The notes: generated by a model from the letters alone, not told the origin. A stretch of DNA of 64,000 bases from Lachnoclostridium sp. An196 (GCF_002160135.1 NZ_NFJZ01000008.1:1-64000), one strand, 5' to 3'; shown: positions 8,200 to 17,534, numbered from the stretch's first letter. Translations and numbers: made by a program.

Positions 8200-9327
8200 T
8201 TAGAAAGGACGAGCGTCGATCAGTTCCTGCGTAACAACCGTCATCTCTTTAGTCTCTCCATTTACCTCGATCGTCGGAACGTTGTCTTCGCTTGCGAAGC
8301 AGCTTTCCTCTACGAAGATCTCAGCTTCCGGAGTCTCGCCGGCTGCCAGTGCCTGGATAACTTCTTCTACCATCGGAGCTGCCATCGGGTTGCACTCGAA
8401 TACTGCGTTGATGTCGCCAGCCAGGCAGTAGTCAAGAGCGGTTCTGCATCCGTCGAAGGATACCAGGATCACATCGCCGTCAACACCGTAGGAAACGCCT
8501 GCTGCGGTCATAGCGTCCATAGCGCCGAATGCCTCGTTATCGTTCTGGCAGATTACTACGTTGAACTGTCCTTCATAGGACTTGCAGTAAGACTCCATAA
8601 CAGTCTGTCCGCCTTCCTGCGTGAAGTCACCGGTCTGAGAATCGATGATGTTCCATCCTTCTCTTTCTGCAATCTCATTAAAGCCTTCCGTACGTCCGAT
8701 GGTTGCGGATGCGCCGGTGCTTCCCTCGATTACCAGGATATTCAGTTCGCTGATGCCTTTCGCTTCTGCGTAAGCTTTCAGCCACTCGCCTGCTGCAAGA
8801 CCCTCTGTCTTGAACTCGGATCCTACCCAGGATACATATTTATCAGAATCGTCAATGGTACGGTCGATTACGATAACCGGGATGCCCGCATCCTCGCACT
8901 CGGTCAGGACTGTATCCCATCCGGTGGAAACAATCGGGTCGATGATGATGTAATCTACCTGCTGCTCGATGAATCCACGAACTGCCTCAAGCTGTACAGC
9001 GGAGTCATTGTCACAGTCTACAAACTGCAGGTCATATCCGTTCTCTGCGGAGAATACATCCTGGCAGGACTGGGTAGAAGCGGTACGCCAGTCAGACTCA
9101 TGTCCAACCTGAGCGAAACCAATGGTGATCACATCTCCGTCCGCTGCTGCATCATCCGTAGCTGCTGCGTCATCCGTAGCTGCCGCATCGTCTGCAGCTG
9201 CCGTATCCTCCTCTGTCGTAGCCGCTGCATCAGAGCTGGTGTCGGTGGAGCTGCTGCTTCCGCATCCAACTGCCATGGTAGCTACCATTGCTGCGCATAC
9301 CAGTACGCTTACAACTTTTCTTTTCAT
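8200..9327 (-). CDS. ytfQ: Sugar-binding lipoprotein, YtfQ type
   Basis: 375 residues from the ATG at 9327, which has a GGGAGG site upstream; a longer in-frame start lacks one and would bury the signal peptide. The N-terminus is a lipoprotein signal (MAVGCG, Cys about 22) followed by an Ala/Asp/Thr-rich linker, then a type I periplasmic-binding fold with GFAQVGHESDWR, VDYIIIDPI and IGRTEGF. It is the first gene of the transporter operon, downstream of the YesM-like kinase gene. Close in sequence to the paralogue at 3348-4373. The family binds galactofuranose or related pentose/hexose sugars; the actual ligand is not proven. Confidence 0.9.
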   Translation of the reverse strand: MKRKVVSVLVCAAMVATMAVGCGSSSSTDTSSDAAATTEEDTAAADDAAATDDAAATDDAAADGDVITIGFAQVGHESDWRTASTQSCQDVFSAENGYDLQFVDCDNDSAVQLEAVRGFIEQQVDYIIIDPIVSTGWDTVLTECEDAGIPVIVIDRTIDDSDKYVSWVGSEFKTEGLAAGEWLKAYAEAKGISELNILVIEGSTGASATIGRTEGFNEIAEREGWNIIDSQTGDFTQEGGQTVMESYCKSYEGQFNVVICQNDNEAFGAMDAMTAAGVSYGVDGDVILVSFDGCRTALDYCLAGDINAVFECNPMAAPMVEEVIQALAAGETPEAEIFVEESCFASEDNVPTIEVNGETKEMTVVTQELIDARPF

Positions 9328-9491
9328 TGGAAAAACCTCCCTATGTAATTTTGTTTTGCCGTCCTCGGCTCTGATAATAGAATACAACAGTTTGTCCAGA
9401 CGTGAAACAGAATTCTTTCGGGAATAAGTACGTTTTTTTACTAATTTTTGAACAAACTATGAACAAAAGTTAGTTTTTTTCCGAAGAAAGT
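9328..9491 (-). promoter_or_regulatory. Regulatory region before ytfQ with direct repeats
   Basis: The 164-nt gap contains on the minus strand two direct repeats TTTGTTCA starting 11 bp apart (plus-strand 9449-9456 and 9460-9467), one helical turn, as expected for an AraC-type response regulator. Further down is a weak -10 like TATTCT preceded 16 nt earlier by TTCACG, consistent with an activator-dependent promoter. Binding by the adjacent YesN-like regulator is inference. Confidence 0.45.
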
Positions 9492-10937
9492 TTATTTTGT
9501 TACGGCAGGAATCGTCACCCGGGATTCCGTCCACTCTCCATACAGGCTGTCAATCTCCAGTCCGTACTCAATACCATAATTCAGCTGCAGGCGCTGCCAT
9601 ACATTAAACAGTCCGAATCCCGACGACTGGTCTTCCGACTGGACTTCCCCTCGAATCATCTGCCTGACCTGCGCCAGCCGTTCCTGAGTCATGCCGATCC
9701 CATCGTCCCACACCCGGAATACCAGTTTTTCGCCGTCCAGTTCCCCCGTCACGCGAATATGACCCAGCCCCCGTTTGTTTTTTATTCCATGGTAAAGCGC
9801 GTTCTCTACCAATGGCTGCAGCGTCAGTTTCAAAATCATAAATTCATCCAGTTCTGCGGGGATCTGAATTTCATATTTCAGGATATCCCGGTAACGGAAC
9901 TGTTGAATCTCCAGATAGCTTCGAATGTGCGACTCCTCTTCTCTAACTGTGATATAATCTCTTCCTTTGCTCAAAGTTGTACGGAAAAAGTTGGACAATG
10001 TCGATACCATCCACACCACTTCCTCTTTTTTCCCCGCCTCTGCCAGCCAGACAATCGTGTCAAGGGTATTGTAAAGAAAATGCGGATTAATCTGCGCCTG
10101 AAGAAGTTTCAATTCTGTGGCTCGAAGATTAAGCTGCTCCACACGGATGTCTTCTACGAGTTTCCCGATCTCTTCTACCATCCGGTTAAAACTGGATCCC
10201 AGGACAGCCAGCTCATTATTGCTGTCCTCACTGGCACGTACCGCAAAATCTCCCTTTCCCGCCTGCCTTGTCACTTCGCAGAGACGCTGAATCGGCTGTG
10301 TAATATCCAATGTAATCTTACGGCTGATCAAAAGCGCCCCTACCAGGATGAACGTATACACCACCACGCTCATCCGCAGGGCTGTCACCACATCTCCCCG
10401 GATCTCCTCACGAAGTGCCTGCAGATTGGTTGCCTCATAATAAATATACCTCTGGATCTGATCCTGGATCAATTCTGTCAGTATCCGGATATTCATATCC
10501 AGCCGCTCCATATTTTCATCGTAGGAACCGCTTACCAGAGCATCATTTTCGATCTCTTCAACCCGGTCTTCCAGAGAATTGAGACTCTTCAGTATACCGT
10601 TCAGACAGTTTCTGGCATAATCCGCATCCGCTTTGTCATAAAGCTGCCGGAAGTCTTCTCTCGCTTCCTCGATCATCACATACGGCTGTTCCGTATCTAC
10701 CAGTTCTTCCGCCCGCTCCGAGTTGACCACAATGATATACATCAGATAATCCATATCTTCTTTAAACGTCAGGTTATAGGCGTTTGCCATGGTAATATTC
10801 GAAACGATACCGTCATATCGCGATGAGAAACGATTCATCAACAGAAGGAGATAGACAATCATTATTGTCAGAGGAATGAGACATACCAACAAGAGCATAT
10901 TCAGGCGCTGCTTTAAAAAAGACTTTTTTCCTCCCAT
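9492..10937 (-). CDS. YesM/LytS-type sensor histidine kinase
   Basis: 481 residues from the ATG at 10937, which is 5 nt from an AGGAGG site and 8 nt after the regulator stop; the longer in-frame start lacks one. Two membrane helices (about 14-36 and 190-206) flank an extracellular sensor of ~150 helical residues, followed by a HAMP segment, a coiled coil and the His_kinase domain with phospho-acceptor His about 286 in QINPHFLYNT. The ATPase has the N-box (LQPLVENALYHG) and G-box (DDGIGM, GFGLFNV). It partners the preceding response regulator and probably controls the downstream sugar transporter. The ligand may be sensed directly or through a binding protein. Confidence 0.9.
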   Translation of the reverse strand: MGGKKSFLKQRLNMLLLVCLIPLTIMIVYLLLLMNRFSSRYDGIVSNITMANAYNLTFKEDMDYLMYIIVVNSERAEELVDTEQPYVMIEEAREDFRQLYDKADADYARNCLNGILKSLNSLEDRVEEIENDALVSGSYDENMERLDMNIRILTELIQDQIQRYIYYEATNLQALREEIRGDVVTALRMSVVVYTFILVGALLISRKITLDITQPIQRLCEVTRQAGKGDFAVRASEDSNNELAVLGSSFNRMVEEIGKLVEDIRVEQLNLRATELKLLQAQINPHFLYNTLDTIVWLAEAGKKEEVVWMVSTLSNFFRTTLSKGRDYITVREEESHIRSYLEIQQFRYRDILKYEIQIPAELDEFMILKLTLQPLVENALYHGIKNKRGLGHIRVTGELDGEKLVFRVWDDGIGMTQERLAQVRQMIRGEVQSEDQSSGFGLFNVWQRLQLNYGIEYGLEIDSLYGEWTESRVTIPAVTK

Positions 10938-10945
10938 TTTTCCTC

Positions 10946-12559
10946 CTACGCGCCTGCGCGGTATTCTCTCGGCGTACATTCCTGCGTCTTTTTAAATAAA
11001 TAACTGAAATAATGAGGATCCTTGTATCCTACCGCGTACGCAATCTCCGAGGTTTTCATAGACGTACTGCGCAAAAGCCCTTTGGCTTTTTCCATCCGCA
11101 CCGAAGTCAGATACTCGATAAATGTCTGTCCCATCTCCTGGCTGAAAATCGTGCTGAAATGATTCGGGCTCAGGTTCACGCTGGCCGCCACAGTATTCAG
11201 GGAAATATCCTCATTATCAAAATGTTGCTCAATATAGTGCCGGGCATCCTGCAGCAGCGTCCGGTATTTCTGACTCGACGCTTTTTCCCTCAGATCAATG
11301 ACCGTCTGAAATACCTTTTCAAGATATTCTTTTGTCTGTTCTACTGTTGAAAGCTCTGCCGTCATCTTCTGAAAATCTCCGCACCGTTTCACCAGATCCT
11401 CGGTCCCGTATCCCAGCTGTTCAAGTACTGACACTGCGGCAAAATACATATCCATGGTCACGTACTGGCGGAATAAAAGCGACTGTACATTCCGGTCTCC
11501 CAGACTGGCCATATACTCGTCAATAAAATGCCCCACTTCTCCTTTTAAACCGACCTTCAGAAAATTCACCACGATCCTGCGGTCCAGTTTCTCCACGTTC
11601 AGAGAGTTCAACGACAGCTCCTCATCCACCGTATCCTCTTCCGGCGCGTTGTCGCTGAAAATAATCCGGTTGCGTTTTTTCAGGTACCGGTACGCAAATG
11701 CACGGCTGGCTTCTTCAAAACATTTTCCCAGTTCGCTCAGACGTCCCACCGGCTGCCCCACGCCTCCAAAATACTCAATCTCCGTATGTCCCCGGAATAC
11801 CTGCGTAAGGTGTTCCAGGAATTCCATCTGTATCCGCTCCAGATCTATTTCCTCGGTTTCTTTCAGGATGAATGCCCATCCCTCTACGCCCAGTTCTATC
11901 ATCAATATCTCGTCGGAATTCTCTGTCATATCCTCGATGGCCGTCGTAACCGCGTTCTGCTCCTCTGAATAACCTTCTACTTTTCCTTCTGAAAAGATCT
12001 GGAACAGCACAATATTGTATCGCTTTGCCGCCAGTTCCATACCGACCTCGCGGCCTTCTTTCAGCAATTCGGACACCGGACGTTTCCCGGATATCAAACT
12101 CCGGAAAAACTTCTGACGGGCAAGCTGGGCGTTTTCCGTCCGTTCCTTTTCAAAGGTCTGCAGGAATTCCCGCTGCTGCCGTTCTTCCAGAATCACTTTC
12201 TCTACTTTTTTTACCGCTGCCAGAAGCTGCGCGCCGGAAACAGGTTTTACCAGATAGTCGGTGATCCCGATATTAATGGCTTCTTTTGCATACTCAAACT
12301 CATCATAGCCGCTCAGAATGATGATTCGGATATCCGGCATCTCCTGCTTGATCAGGCGGCTCAGTTCCAGGCCATCCATAAACGGCATCTTAATATCTGT
12401 AATTAAAATATCAGGTCTGGTCTTCTGGATCAAAGGGTATGCCAGTTCTCCGTCACTGGCCTCGCCTGCGAATTCAAACCCCTCCTCTGTCCAGTTGATA
12501 TTATTTTTGATGCCTTCCCGCATCACGATCTCATCTTCTACCAAAAACACTTTCAGCAT
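10946..12559 (-). CDS. YesN-type response regulator with AraC DNA-binding domain
   Basis: 537 residues. The N-terminal receiver (1-120) has the acidic pair E8/D9, phospho-acceptor D55 (ITDIKMPFMDG) and the conserved Lys in YLVKPV (about 104). A ~300-residue middle region with a coiled-coil start follows, then two AraC helix-turn-helix units (about 435-535: NHFSTIFSQEMG and KDPHYFSYLFKK). Its stop codon is 8 nt before the kinase ATG. It lies after the galM terminator, so this is the first gene of a two-component plus transporter group. The likely role is transcriptional activation of the sugar uptake genes. Confidence 0.92.
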   Translation of the reverse strand: MLKVFLVEDEIVMREGIKNNINWTEEGFEFAGEASDGELAYPLIQKTRPDILITDIKMPFMDGLELSRLIKQEMPDIRIIILSGYDEFEYAKEAINIGITDYLVKPVSGAQLLAAVKKVEKVILEERQQREFLQTFEKERTENAQLARQKFFRSLISGKRPVSELLKEGREVGMELAAKRYNIVLFQIFSEGKVEGYSEEQNAVTTAIEDMTENSDEILMIELGVEGWAFILKETEEIDLERIQMEFLEHLTQVFRGHTEIEYFGGVGQPVGRLSELGKCFEEASRAFAYRYLKKRNRIIFSDNAPEEDTVDEELSLNSLNVEKLDRRIVVNFLKVGLKGEVGHFIDEYMASLGDRNVQSLLFRQYVTMDMYFAAVSVLEQLGYGTEDLVKRCGDFQKMTAELSTVEQTKEYLEKVFQTVIDLREKASSQKYRTLLQDARHYIEQHFDNEDISLNTVAASVNLSPNHFSTIFSQEMGQTFIEYLTSVRMEKAKGLLRSTSMKTSEIAYAVGYKDPHYFSYLFKKTQECTPREYRAGA

Positions 12560-12585
12560 GCTGACTCCCGAACCTTTTTATTCAT

Positions 12586-12612
12586 AAAAAGGGCTGCCCC
12601 GGCAACCCTTTT
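12586..12612 (-). terminator. Intrinsic terminator after galM
   Basis: Minus-strand AAAAGGGTTGCC / GGCAGCCCTTTTT hairpin (one G-U pair) beginning 11 nt after the galM stop. It separates galM from the two-component system genes. Confidence 0.65.
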
Positions 12613-12622
12613 CACTTTCTTC

Positions 12623-13666
12623 TTATCTGAATTTATATACTGTCGTCGTATGATACGGCTGTCCCGCGTCAAACACCGGCTGCCGAAATCCCGGCGTATT
12701 GATACTGTTTGGAAAATACTGGGTCTCCAGGCAAAGCGCGCAGCGCTTATCGTAAGAAGCTCCGCCTTTTCCCTTCTGCGGCGTAATACAGTTGCCCGCG
12801 TAAAACTGCACTCCCGGAAGGTCGCTGTACACTTCCATAACGCGGCCTGCCTTCGGATCTTCCACCTGCGCGATCTTTTCCAGTTTGCCGAACTCCGTAT
12901 CCAGGGCCCAGTTGTGATCATATCCCTGCACCATCGTCAGCTGTTCCCAGTCTGCATTGATCTCATCGCCGATTCTCTTCGCCCTGCGGAAATCCATCGG
13001 CGTTCCTTCCACCGGAAGGATCCTGCCTGTGGGAATCGCTCCCGGCAAAATCTCCGTAAACCCGCTTGCGTTGATCGTGAGCATCTCGTCTTCAATACTT
13101 CCCGCGTCATGGCCGGCCAGATTGAAATAGCTGTGGTTCGTCAGATTTAAAAGTGTCTTTTTATCGCTGACGCCGTCATATGTAATCTGGATCCCATTAT
13201 CCGGCAGCAGCGTGTAGGTCACGGAGATCCGTACATTCCCCGGAAATCCGTTTTCTCCGTCCGGGCTCTCATAGGAAAATTTCACGGCATTCGCCCCTTC
13301 GTCCGGTTCCGCCTTCCACATTACCTTATGAAATCCGCGCTCATGGTCCGTATGCAGGTTGTTTCCGTTCTCATTGGCCGCCAGCTCGTATCTCGTCCCG
13401 TCGATTTCAAAAGACGCCCCGCCGATCCGGTTGGCGCTCCTTCCGATGACCGCGCCGAAAAAGCAGCCGTTCTCTTCATAGTCTTCCAGGCGGTCATATC
13501 CCAGCACCACATCCGTCTTTTTGCCGTCCGCGTCCGGGAGCAGAAGGCTCACCAGAATCGCCCCGAAGTCCGTGACCGCGGCTTCCATGCCGTTTTCATT
13601 TTTCATGGTGTACAGATACGCCTGCGCTCCGTTCTTTGTTACTCCAAATTCTTTCTTCGTAATCAT
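12623..13666 (-). CDS. galM: Aldose 1-epimerase (mutarotase)
   Basis: 347 residues, the usual GalM length. It interconverts alpha and beta anomers of galactose and glucose in the cytoplasm. Visible motifs include NRIGGASFEIDG, the catalytic His region LTNHSYFNLAGH (about 178-189), DHNWALD near 255 and the catalytic Glu in CLETQYFPNSIN (about 312). The start ATG follows recR by 18 nt, so it may be co-transcribed from the dnaX-recR cluster. Its position just before the YesN/YesM/YtfQRT genes suggests it serves the galactose-like sugar imported there, although a terminator separates them. Confidence 0.93.
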   Translation of the reverse strand: MITKKEFGVTKNGAQAYLYTMKNENGMEAAVTDFGAILVSLLLPDADGKKTDVVLGYDRLEDYEENGCFFGAVIGRSANRIGGASFEIDGTRYELAANENGNNLHTDHERGFHKVMWKAEPDEGANAVKFSYESPDGENGFPGNVRISVTYTLLPDNGIQITYDGVSDKKTLLNLTNHSYFNLAGHDAGSIEDEMLTINASGFTEILPGAIPTGRILPVEGTPMDFRRAKRIGDEINADWEQLTMVQGYDHNWALDTEFGKLEKIAQVEDPKAGRVMEVYSDLPGVQFYAGNCITPQKGKGGASYDKRCALCLETQYFPNSINTPGFRQPVFDAGQPYHTTTVYKFR

Positions 13667-13684
13667 GACATCCCCGCTCCTTAA

Positions 13685-14281
13685 CTAAAGCTCCACGCGT
13701 CCTTCCAGGGCGCGCAGCAATGTGACTTCGTCGATATATTCCAGGTCTCCGCCCACGGGCACGCCGCTGGCGATCCTGGTTACTTTGATCCCCGTAGGTT
13801 TGACCAGTTTGCTGATGTACATGGCGGTGGTCTCTCCTTCCAGGCTGGAATTGGTGGCGATGATCACCTCGTCCACGTCCTTTTCCAGCCGGTGCATCAG
13901 TTCCTTCAGCCGGATATCCCCCGGTCCGATGCCCAGCATAGGCGAGATCGCGCCATGGAGCACATGGTAAACCCCGTCGTATTTCCCGGTCTTCTCATAG
14001 GCGCTCATATCCCTGGGATTCTCCACTACCATGATGACCTTCTGGTTCCGTTTGGGATTGCTGCAGACCGGGCACAGTTCCTGATCCGTCAGAGTCAGGC
14101 ACTGCCGGCAGTAACGGATCGTATTCCTGGCCTTTACCATAGTGTCCGCCAGCTTCTCCACCCGTTCCTTCGGCATATCGATAATGTGAAAAGCCAGCCT
14201 CTGCGCTGTCTTTGTCCCGATTCCCGGAAGCGACGACAGCTGTTCGATCAGCTGGCTGATCTGGCTGCTGTAGTATTCCAT
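13685..14281 (-). CDS. recR: Recombination mediator protein RecR
   Basis: 198 residues, the standard length. N-terminal helix-hairpin-helix ([15 protein letters not shown]), a four-Cys zinc finger (CRQC...CPVC, about 57-72) and a Toprim domain ([15 protein letters not shown]) are all present. RecR acts with RecO/RecF to load RecA at single-strand gaps. The start ATG overlaps the ybaB stop by one base (TGATG), so the two are translationally coupled. The order dnaX-ybaB-recR is conserved across Firmicutes. Confidence 0.97.
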   Translation of the reverse strand: MEYYSSQISQLIEQLSSLPGIGTKTAQRLAFHIIDMPKERVEKLADTMVKARNTIRYCRQCLTLTDQELCPVCSNPKRNQKVIMVVENPRDMSAYEKTGKYDGVYHVLHGAISPMLGIGPGDIRLKELMHRLEKDVDEVIIATNSSLEGETTAMYISKLVKPTGIKVTRIASGVPVGGDLEYIDEVTLLRALEGRVEL

Positions 14282-14628
14282 CAGAACGGGAATCCTCCGC
14301 CCAGACCGCCGGTCAGCTTCGCCATGCTGGCCGCGGACGCCTCGTCCGCTTTGCGCAGCGCTTCATTTACTGCCGCCATGACCAGATCTTCCAGCATCTC
14401 CACATCGTCCGGATCCACAGCTTCCGGATCCAGTTTCACTTTCGTCACTTCTTTTTTGCCCGTCACCGTCACTTCCACGGCTCCGCCTCCGGCCGCGGAC
14501 GTGAATTCCGCGGCTTCCAGTTCCTTCTGGCTTTCTTCCATCTGGCGCTGCATCCGCTGTGCCTGTTTCATCAGATTATTCATGTTTCCGGGCATACCGC
14601 CTCCTGGAAATCCTCCTCTTTTTGCCAT
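14281..14628 (-). CDS. YbaB/EbfC family nucleoid-associated protein
   Basis: 115 residues. Gly/Met/Pro-rich N-terminus ([18 protein letters not shown]), then an alpha-beta-alpha YbaB core (residues about 20-100) including [17 protein letters not shown] and [12 protein letters not shown], then a Gly-rich tail. The family binds DNA as a dimer and helps RecR-linked processes or nucleoid organisation. It is flanked by dnaX (15-nt gap) and recR (1-nt overlap). AGGAGG precedes the ATG. Confidence 0.95.
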   Translation of the reverse strand: MAKRGGFPGGGMPGNMNNLMKQAQRMQRQMEESQKELEAAEFTSAAGGGAVEVTVTGKKEVTKVKLDPEAVDPDDVEMLEDLVMAAVNEALRKADEASAASMAKLTGGLGGGFPF

Positions 14629-14643
14629 TCCTGTATCCTCCTG

Positions 14644-16215
14644 TCATCCTTCTATCTCTATTTCCATGTCTATGGAATCGCTCAGATCGTCCATGTCGAT
14701 CCACGGCTCCTGTGATCCTGCGTCCGTCTGCGGCGTGCGCACCTGTACCCGGATATCCATCTGGAATTCCTGTGCCGCCGTCTGTTCGATCTCCTCTGCC
14801 AGCGCCTGCTCGTCTACCGCGTAATCCCTGCAGAGAATGATCTGTACTCCGCTGTGATCCGGCAGTTCCCGGAAACCGGCGTTTTTCAAAACCTGTCTCG
14901 CCCAGGAGCCGGTTTTTTTGCGTATCTCCTGAAAACGATCAAGAAACATTTTGATATCTGCCGGAAGCAGCTCCGGCGAAATCTTCCTTTGTTCTCCGGA
15001 AGGAACCTCCTCGTTTCCCCCCGGGTCTTCTCCCCGATTCTCCTGCGCGGAGACCGGGATTCCCTGCACCATCCGCTTCTCCAGATCCGAAAGTCTCTGA
15101 AGGATGGAATCATAATTCGGTTCCATGGCCGGACGGCAGAGTCTGACCAGCGCCATCTCCACCATCACGCGCTTCTGTGTGGCGTAGCGGATCTGTCCGG
15201 ACAGCTCGGAAAAAATCCGGATATAGCGCATCAGCTCTTCCAGTTTTACCAGCCGCGCCTCCTCTCTCATCCGCGCCAGATTCTCGTCCGACACATCGAT
15301 CACCGCCTCCATCTCTCGCCCGTTTTCCAGCATCAGGAGATTGCGCAGATACCAGATAAAGTCCGTGACAAACTGGGACAGTTCCCTGCCCTGCAAGATA
15401 ATCTGGTCCAGCTCCCGGATCACGGACTTCAGGTCCCTGGCACAGATTTTCCGGAAAAATCCGCTGAATACATCCATGTCTACGGCGCCCAGGACATCCA
15501 GCACATGGTCATAAGTGAGTTTCTGCCCCAGATAGAACGCGATACACTGATCCAGAAGACTCAATGCGTCGCGCATGGAACCGTCCGCGGCTTTCGCGAT
15601 ATATTCCAGCGCCCTTTTTTCCACTTCCACCTGCTCTTTTTCCATCAATTCCCGCAGCCGTCCAGCGATCGTCTCTACGGTGATCCTGCGGAAATCATAT
15701 CTCTGACAGCGGGACAGGATCGTGATCGGAATCTTATTGGCCTCCGTAGTCGCCAGTATGAAGATCACATAGGAAGGAGGTTCTTCCAACGTCTTCAGAA
15801 GCGCGTTGAAAGCTCCGATAGAAAGCATGTGAACCTCGTCAATAATATAGACCTTGTACTTGCCTTCCGTAGGAGAATACGCCACCTCTTCCCGGATTTC
15901 CCGGATGTTGTCCACACCGTTATTGGACGCCGCATCGATCTCGATCACATTCATGGACGTACCTGCGGCGATCGCACGGCAGGACGCGCACTCTCCGCAC
16001 GGATTCCCGTCCACCGGATGTTCGCAGTTCACTGCCCTGGCAAAGATCTTCGCGATGGTCGTCTTTCCGGTTCCTCTGGTTCCGCAGAACAGATAGGCAT
16101 GCCCGATGCGGTCAGCGCAGATCTGGTTCTTCAATGTTGTCACAATATGATCCTGACCCTTTACATCCGAAAATTCCGCCGGGCGGAATTTTCGGTACAA
16201 TGCAGTATAGGACAT
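14644..16215 (-). CDS. dnaX: DNA polymerase III subunit gamma/tau
   Basis: 523 residues. AAA+ clamp-loader ATPase: Walker A GTRGTGKTT (about 46-54), zinc-binding Cys set (C64, then CGEC and C near 73-79), Walker B/SRC region IIDEVHMLS and sensor 1 LATTEANKIP. The collar domain follows at about 210-340 and a shorter variable C-terminal region contains the tau-specific part. It loads the sliding clamp during replication. No obvious slippery frameshift site was looked for in depth. It follows pfkA by 18 nt and precedes ybaB. Confidence 0.97.
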   Translation of the reverse strand: MSYTALYRKFRPAEFSDVKGQDHIVTTLKNQICADRIGHAYLFCGTRGTGKTTIAKIFARAVNCEHPVDGNPCGECASCRAIAAGTSMNVIEIDAASNNGVDNIREIREEVAYSPTEGKYKVYIIDEVHMLSIGAFNALLKTLEEPPSYVIFILATTEANKIPITILSRCQRYDFRRITVETIAGRLRELMEKEQVEVEKRALEYIAKAADGSMRDALSLLDQCIAFYLGQKLTYDHVLDVLGAVDMDVFSGFFRKICARDLKSVIRELDQIILQGRELSQFVTDFIWYLRNLLMLENGREMEAVIDVSDENLARMREEARLVKLEELMRYIRIFSELSGQIRYATQKRVMVEMALVRLCRPAMEPNYDSILQRLSDLEKRMVQGIPVSAQENRGEDPGGNEEVPSGEQRKISPELLPADIKMFLDRFQEIRKKTGSWARQVLKNAGFRELPDHSGVQIILCRDYAVDEQALAEEIEQTAAQEFQMDIRVQVRTPQTDAGSQEPWIDMDDLSDSIDMEIEIEG

Positions 16216-16233
16216 GTCTATTTGCTCCTTTTT

Positions 16234-17310
16234 TTAATCGCCAAAACTGATGCCGATACGTTTTGCTTCCTTGATGATGCCCGCGTTCGGATCCACCATC
16301 TTGAGTTTTCCTGCCACGTCTCCCAGCGGCACCTTACAGGTCTCTCCATTTACGATGCCCACCATATAACCGTACTTTCCTGCAATGATAAGCTCTGCCG
16401 CTTTGGAACCCAGTCTGGTGGAGAGCACGCGGTCATACGGATTGGGGGAACCGCCTCTTTGCATATGTCCCGGTACGGTCACTCTTACATCTGCGCCGGT
16501 CCGCTTCTGGATCTCGTCCGCCAGTTCATAGGATACCGATGGGTACTCATAATTCTCCAGTTTCTTCTTGTATTCTTTCTTGGACAGCTTCGCGTCCTGT
16601 TTGGAAATCGCTCCTTCTGCCACAGCCAGAATTGTAAAGCCTTTCTTCGCGCGGTTTCTTTTCGCGATAGCGTCGCAGACCTTATCAATATCATAAGGAA
16701 TCTCCGGAATCAGCACGATGTCCGCCCCGCCCGCGATGCCGGCATGCAGGGTCAGCCATCCTACTTTATGGCCCATTACTTCCACGATAAACACCCGTCC
16801 ATGGGACGCCGCCGTGGTATGAATACAGTCGATACAGTTCGTGGCGATATCCACCGCGCTCTGGAAACCGAAGGTCATATCTGTCCCCCAGATATCATTG
16901 TCAATGGTCTTGGGAAGATGGATGATATTGAGTCCTTCCTCGCGCAACAGGTTCGCGGTCTTCTGCGTGCCGTTGCCTCCCAAGATCACCAGGCAGTCCA
17001 GTTCCAGCCTGCGGTAGTTCTGCTTCATTGCCGCCACTTTATCCAGTCCGTTCTCATCCGGGACTCTCATGGTCTTGAAAGATTCCCTGGAGCTTCCCAG
17101 AATCGTTCCGCCTTTTGTCAGGATACCTGAAAAATCCCTGGGGGTCAGATGGCGGTACTCATTGTAGATCAGACCTTTATATCCCTCTTCAAATCCATAC
17201 AGCTCCACTTCCATCCCCAGCTCATTGTACAGCGCCTTGGCCACGCCCCTCATGGTAGCGTTAAGCGCCTGGCAGTCTCCGCCGCTGGTCAAAAACCCTA
17301 CTTTTTTCAT
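16234..17310 (-). CDS. pfkA: 6-phosphofructokinase, Gly/Lys mixed-motif type
   Basis: 358 residues. Phosphorylates fructose 6-phosphate to the 1,6-bisphosphate in glycolysis. Motifs: LTSGGDCQALNA at the N-terminus, GGNGTQKT (ATP/PPi discriminator position is Gly, as in ATP enzymes) and PKTIDND (Lys where classical ATP-PfkA has Gly). This Gly/Lys pair marks the mixed clade in which either ATP or pyrophosphate can be donor, so the donor cannot be read from sequence. The fructose 6-phosphate region EVMGHKVGWL and MQRGG are intact. It has its own promoter upstream of a good AAGGAGA site and precedes dnaX. Confidence 0.92.
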   Translation of the reverse strand: MKKVGFLTSGGDCQALNATMRGVAKALYNELGMEVELYGFEEGYKGLIYNEYRHLTPRDFSGILTKGGTILGSSRESFKTMRVPDENGLDKVAAMKQNYRRLELDCLVILGGNGTQKTANLLREEGLNIIHLPKTIDNDIWGTDMTFGFQSAVDIATNCIDCIHTTAASHGRVFIVEVMGHKVGWLTLHAGIAGGADIVLIPEIPYDIDKVCDAIAKRNRAKKGFTILAVAEGAISKQDAKLSKKEYKKKLENYEYPSVSYELADEIQKRTGADVRVTVPGHMQRGGSPNPYDRVLSTRLGSKAAELIIAGKYGYMVGIVNGETCKVPLGDVAGKLKMVDPNAGIIKEAKRIGISFGD

Positions 17311-17397
17311 AACCCGTATCTCCTTTACACTTTATAATTTTCCGCACCCCGGCGCGAATCGGCCAAGTTGTCCCGCCGCCGGTCATGATATGCTGTT

Positions 17398-17426
17398 ATT
17401 ATACCCTAATCGCGGGGTTTTCACAA
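17398..17426 (-). promoter_or_regulatory. pfkA promoter
   Basis: Minus strand -35 TTGTGA (17421-17426), 17-nt spacer, -10 TATAAT (17398-17403). The 5' leader to the pfkA ATG is about 80 nt and could read on into dnaX-ybaB-recR. Confidence 0.75.
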
Positions 17427-17470
17427 GTGCGGATGACCGTTTTGGCCCTTACAACCCCCGGATATCCGAA

Positions 17471-17534
17471 CGAGGCGTCCTCAAAGCTGCCGTACGGCAA
17501 ACGCCGTACCTCAGGGCAGCTTCAGAACGCCTCG
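17471..17534. repeat. Long imperfect inverted repeat between SRP RNA and pfkA
   Basis: A 64-nt near-palindrome. Nested arms are CGAGGCGT/ACGCCTCG at the base, AAGCTGCC/GGCAGCTT in the middle and GTACGGC/GCCGTAC at the tip around a short AAAC loop, with small internal bulges. On the plus strand it is followed after ~25 nt by a T-rich tract; on the minus strand, downstream of the SRP RNA, no U-tract follows. It could be an SRP RNA 3' structure or terminator variant, or a small dispersed palindromic element; a second copy was not seen in the window. Confidence 0.7.

Noticed and set aside
14854-17130. 758-codon open frame on the plus strand opposite dnaX and pfkA
   Set aside because: It runs antisense across two certain genes and their spacer, has no ribosome site or family motifs, and its composition mirrors the other strand.
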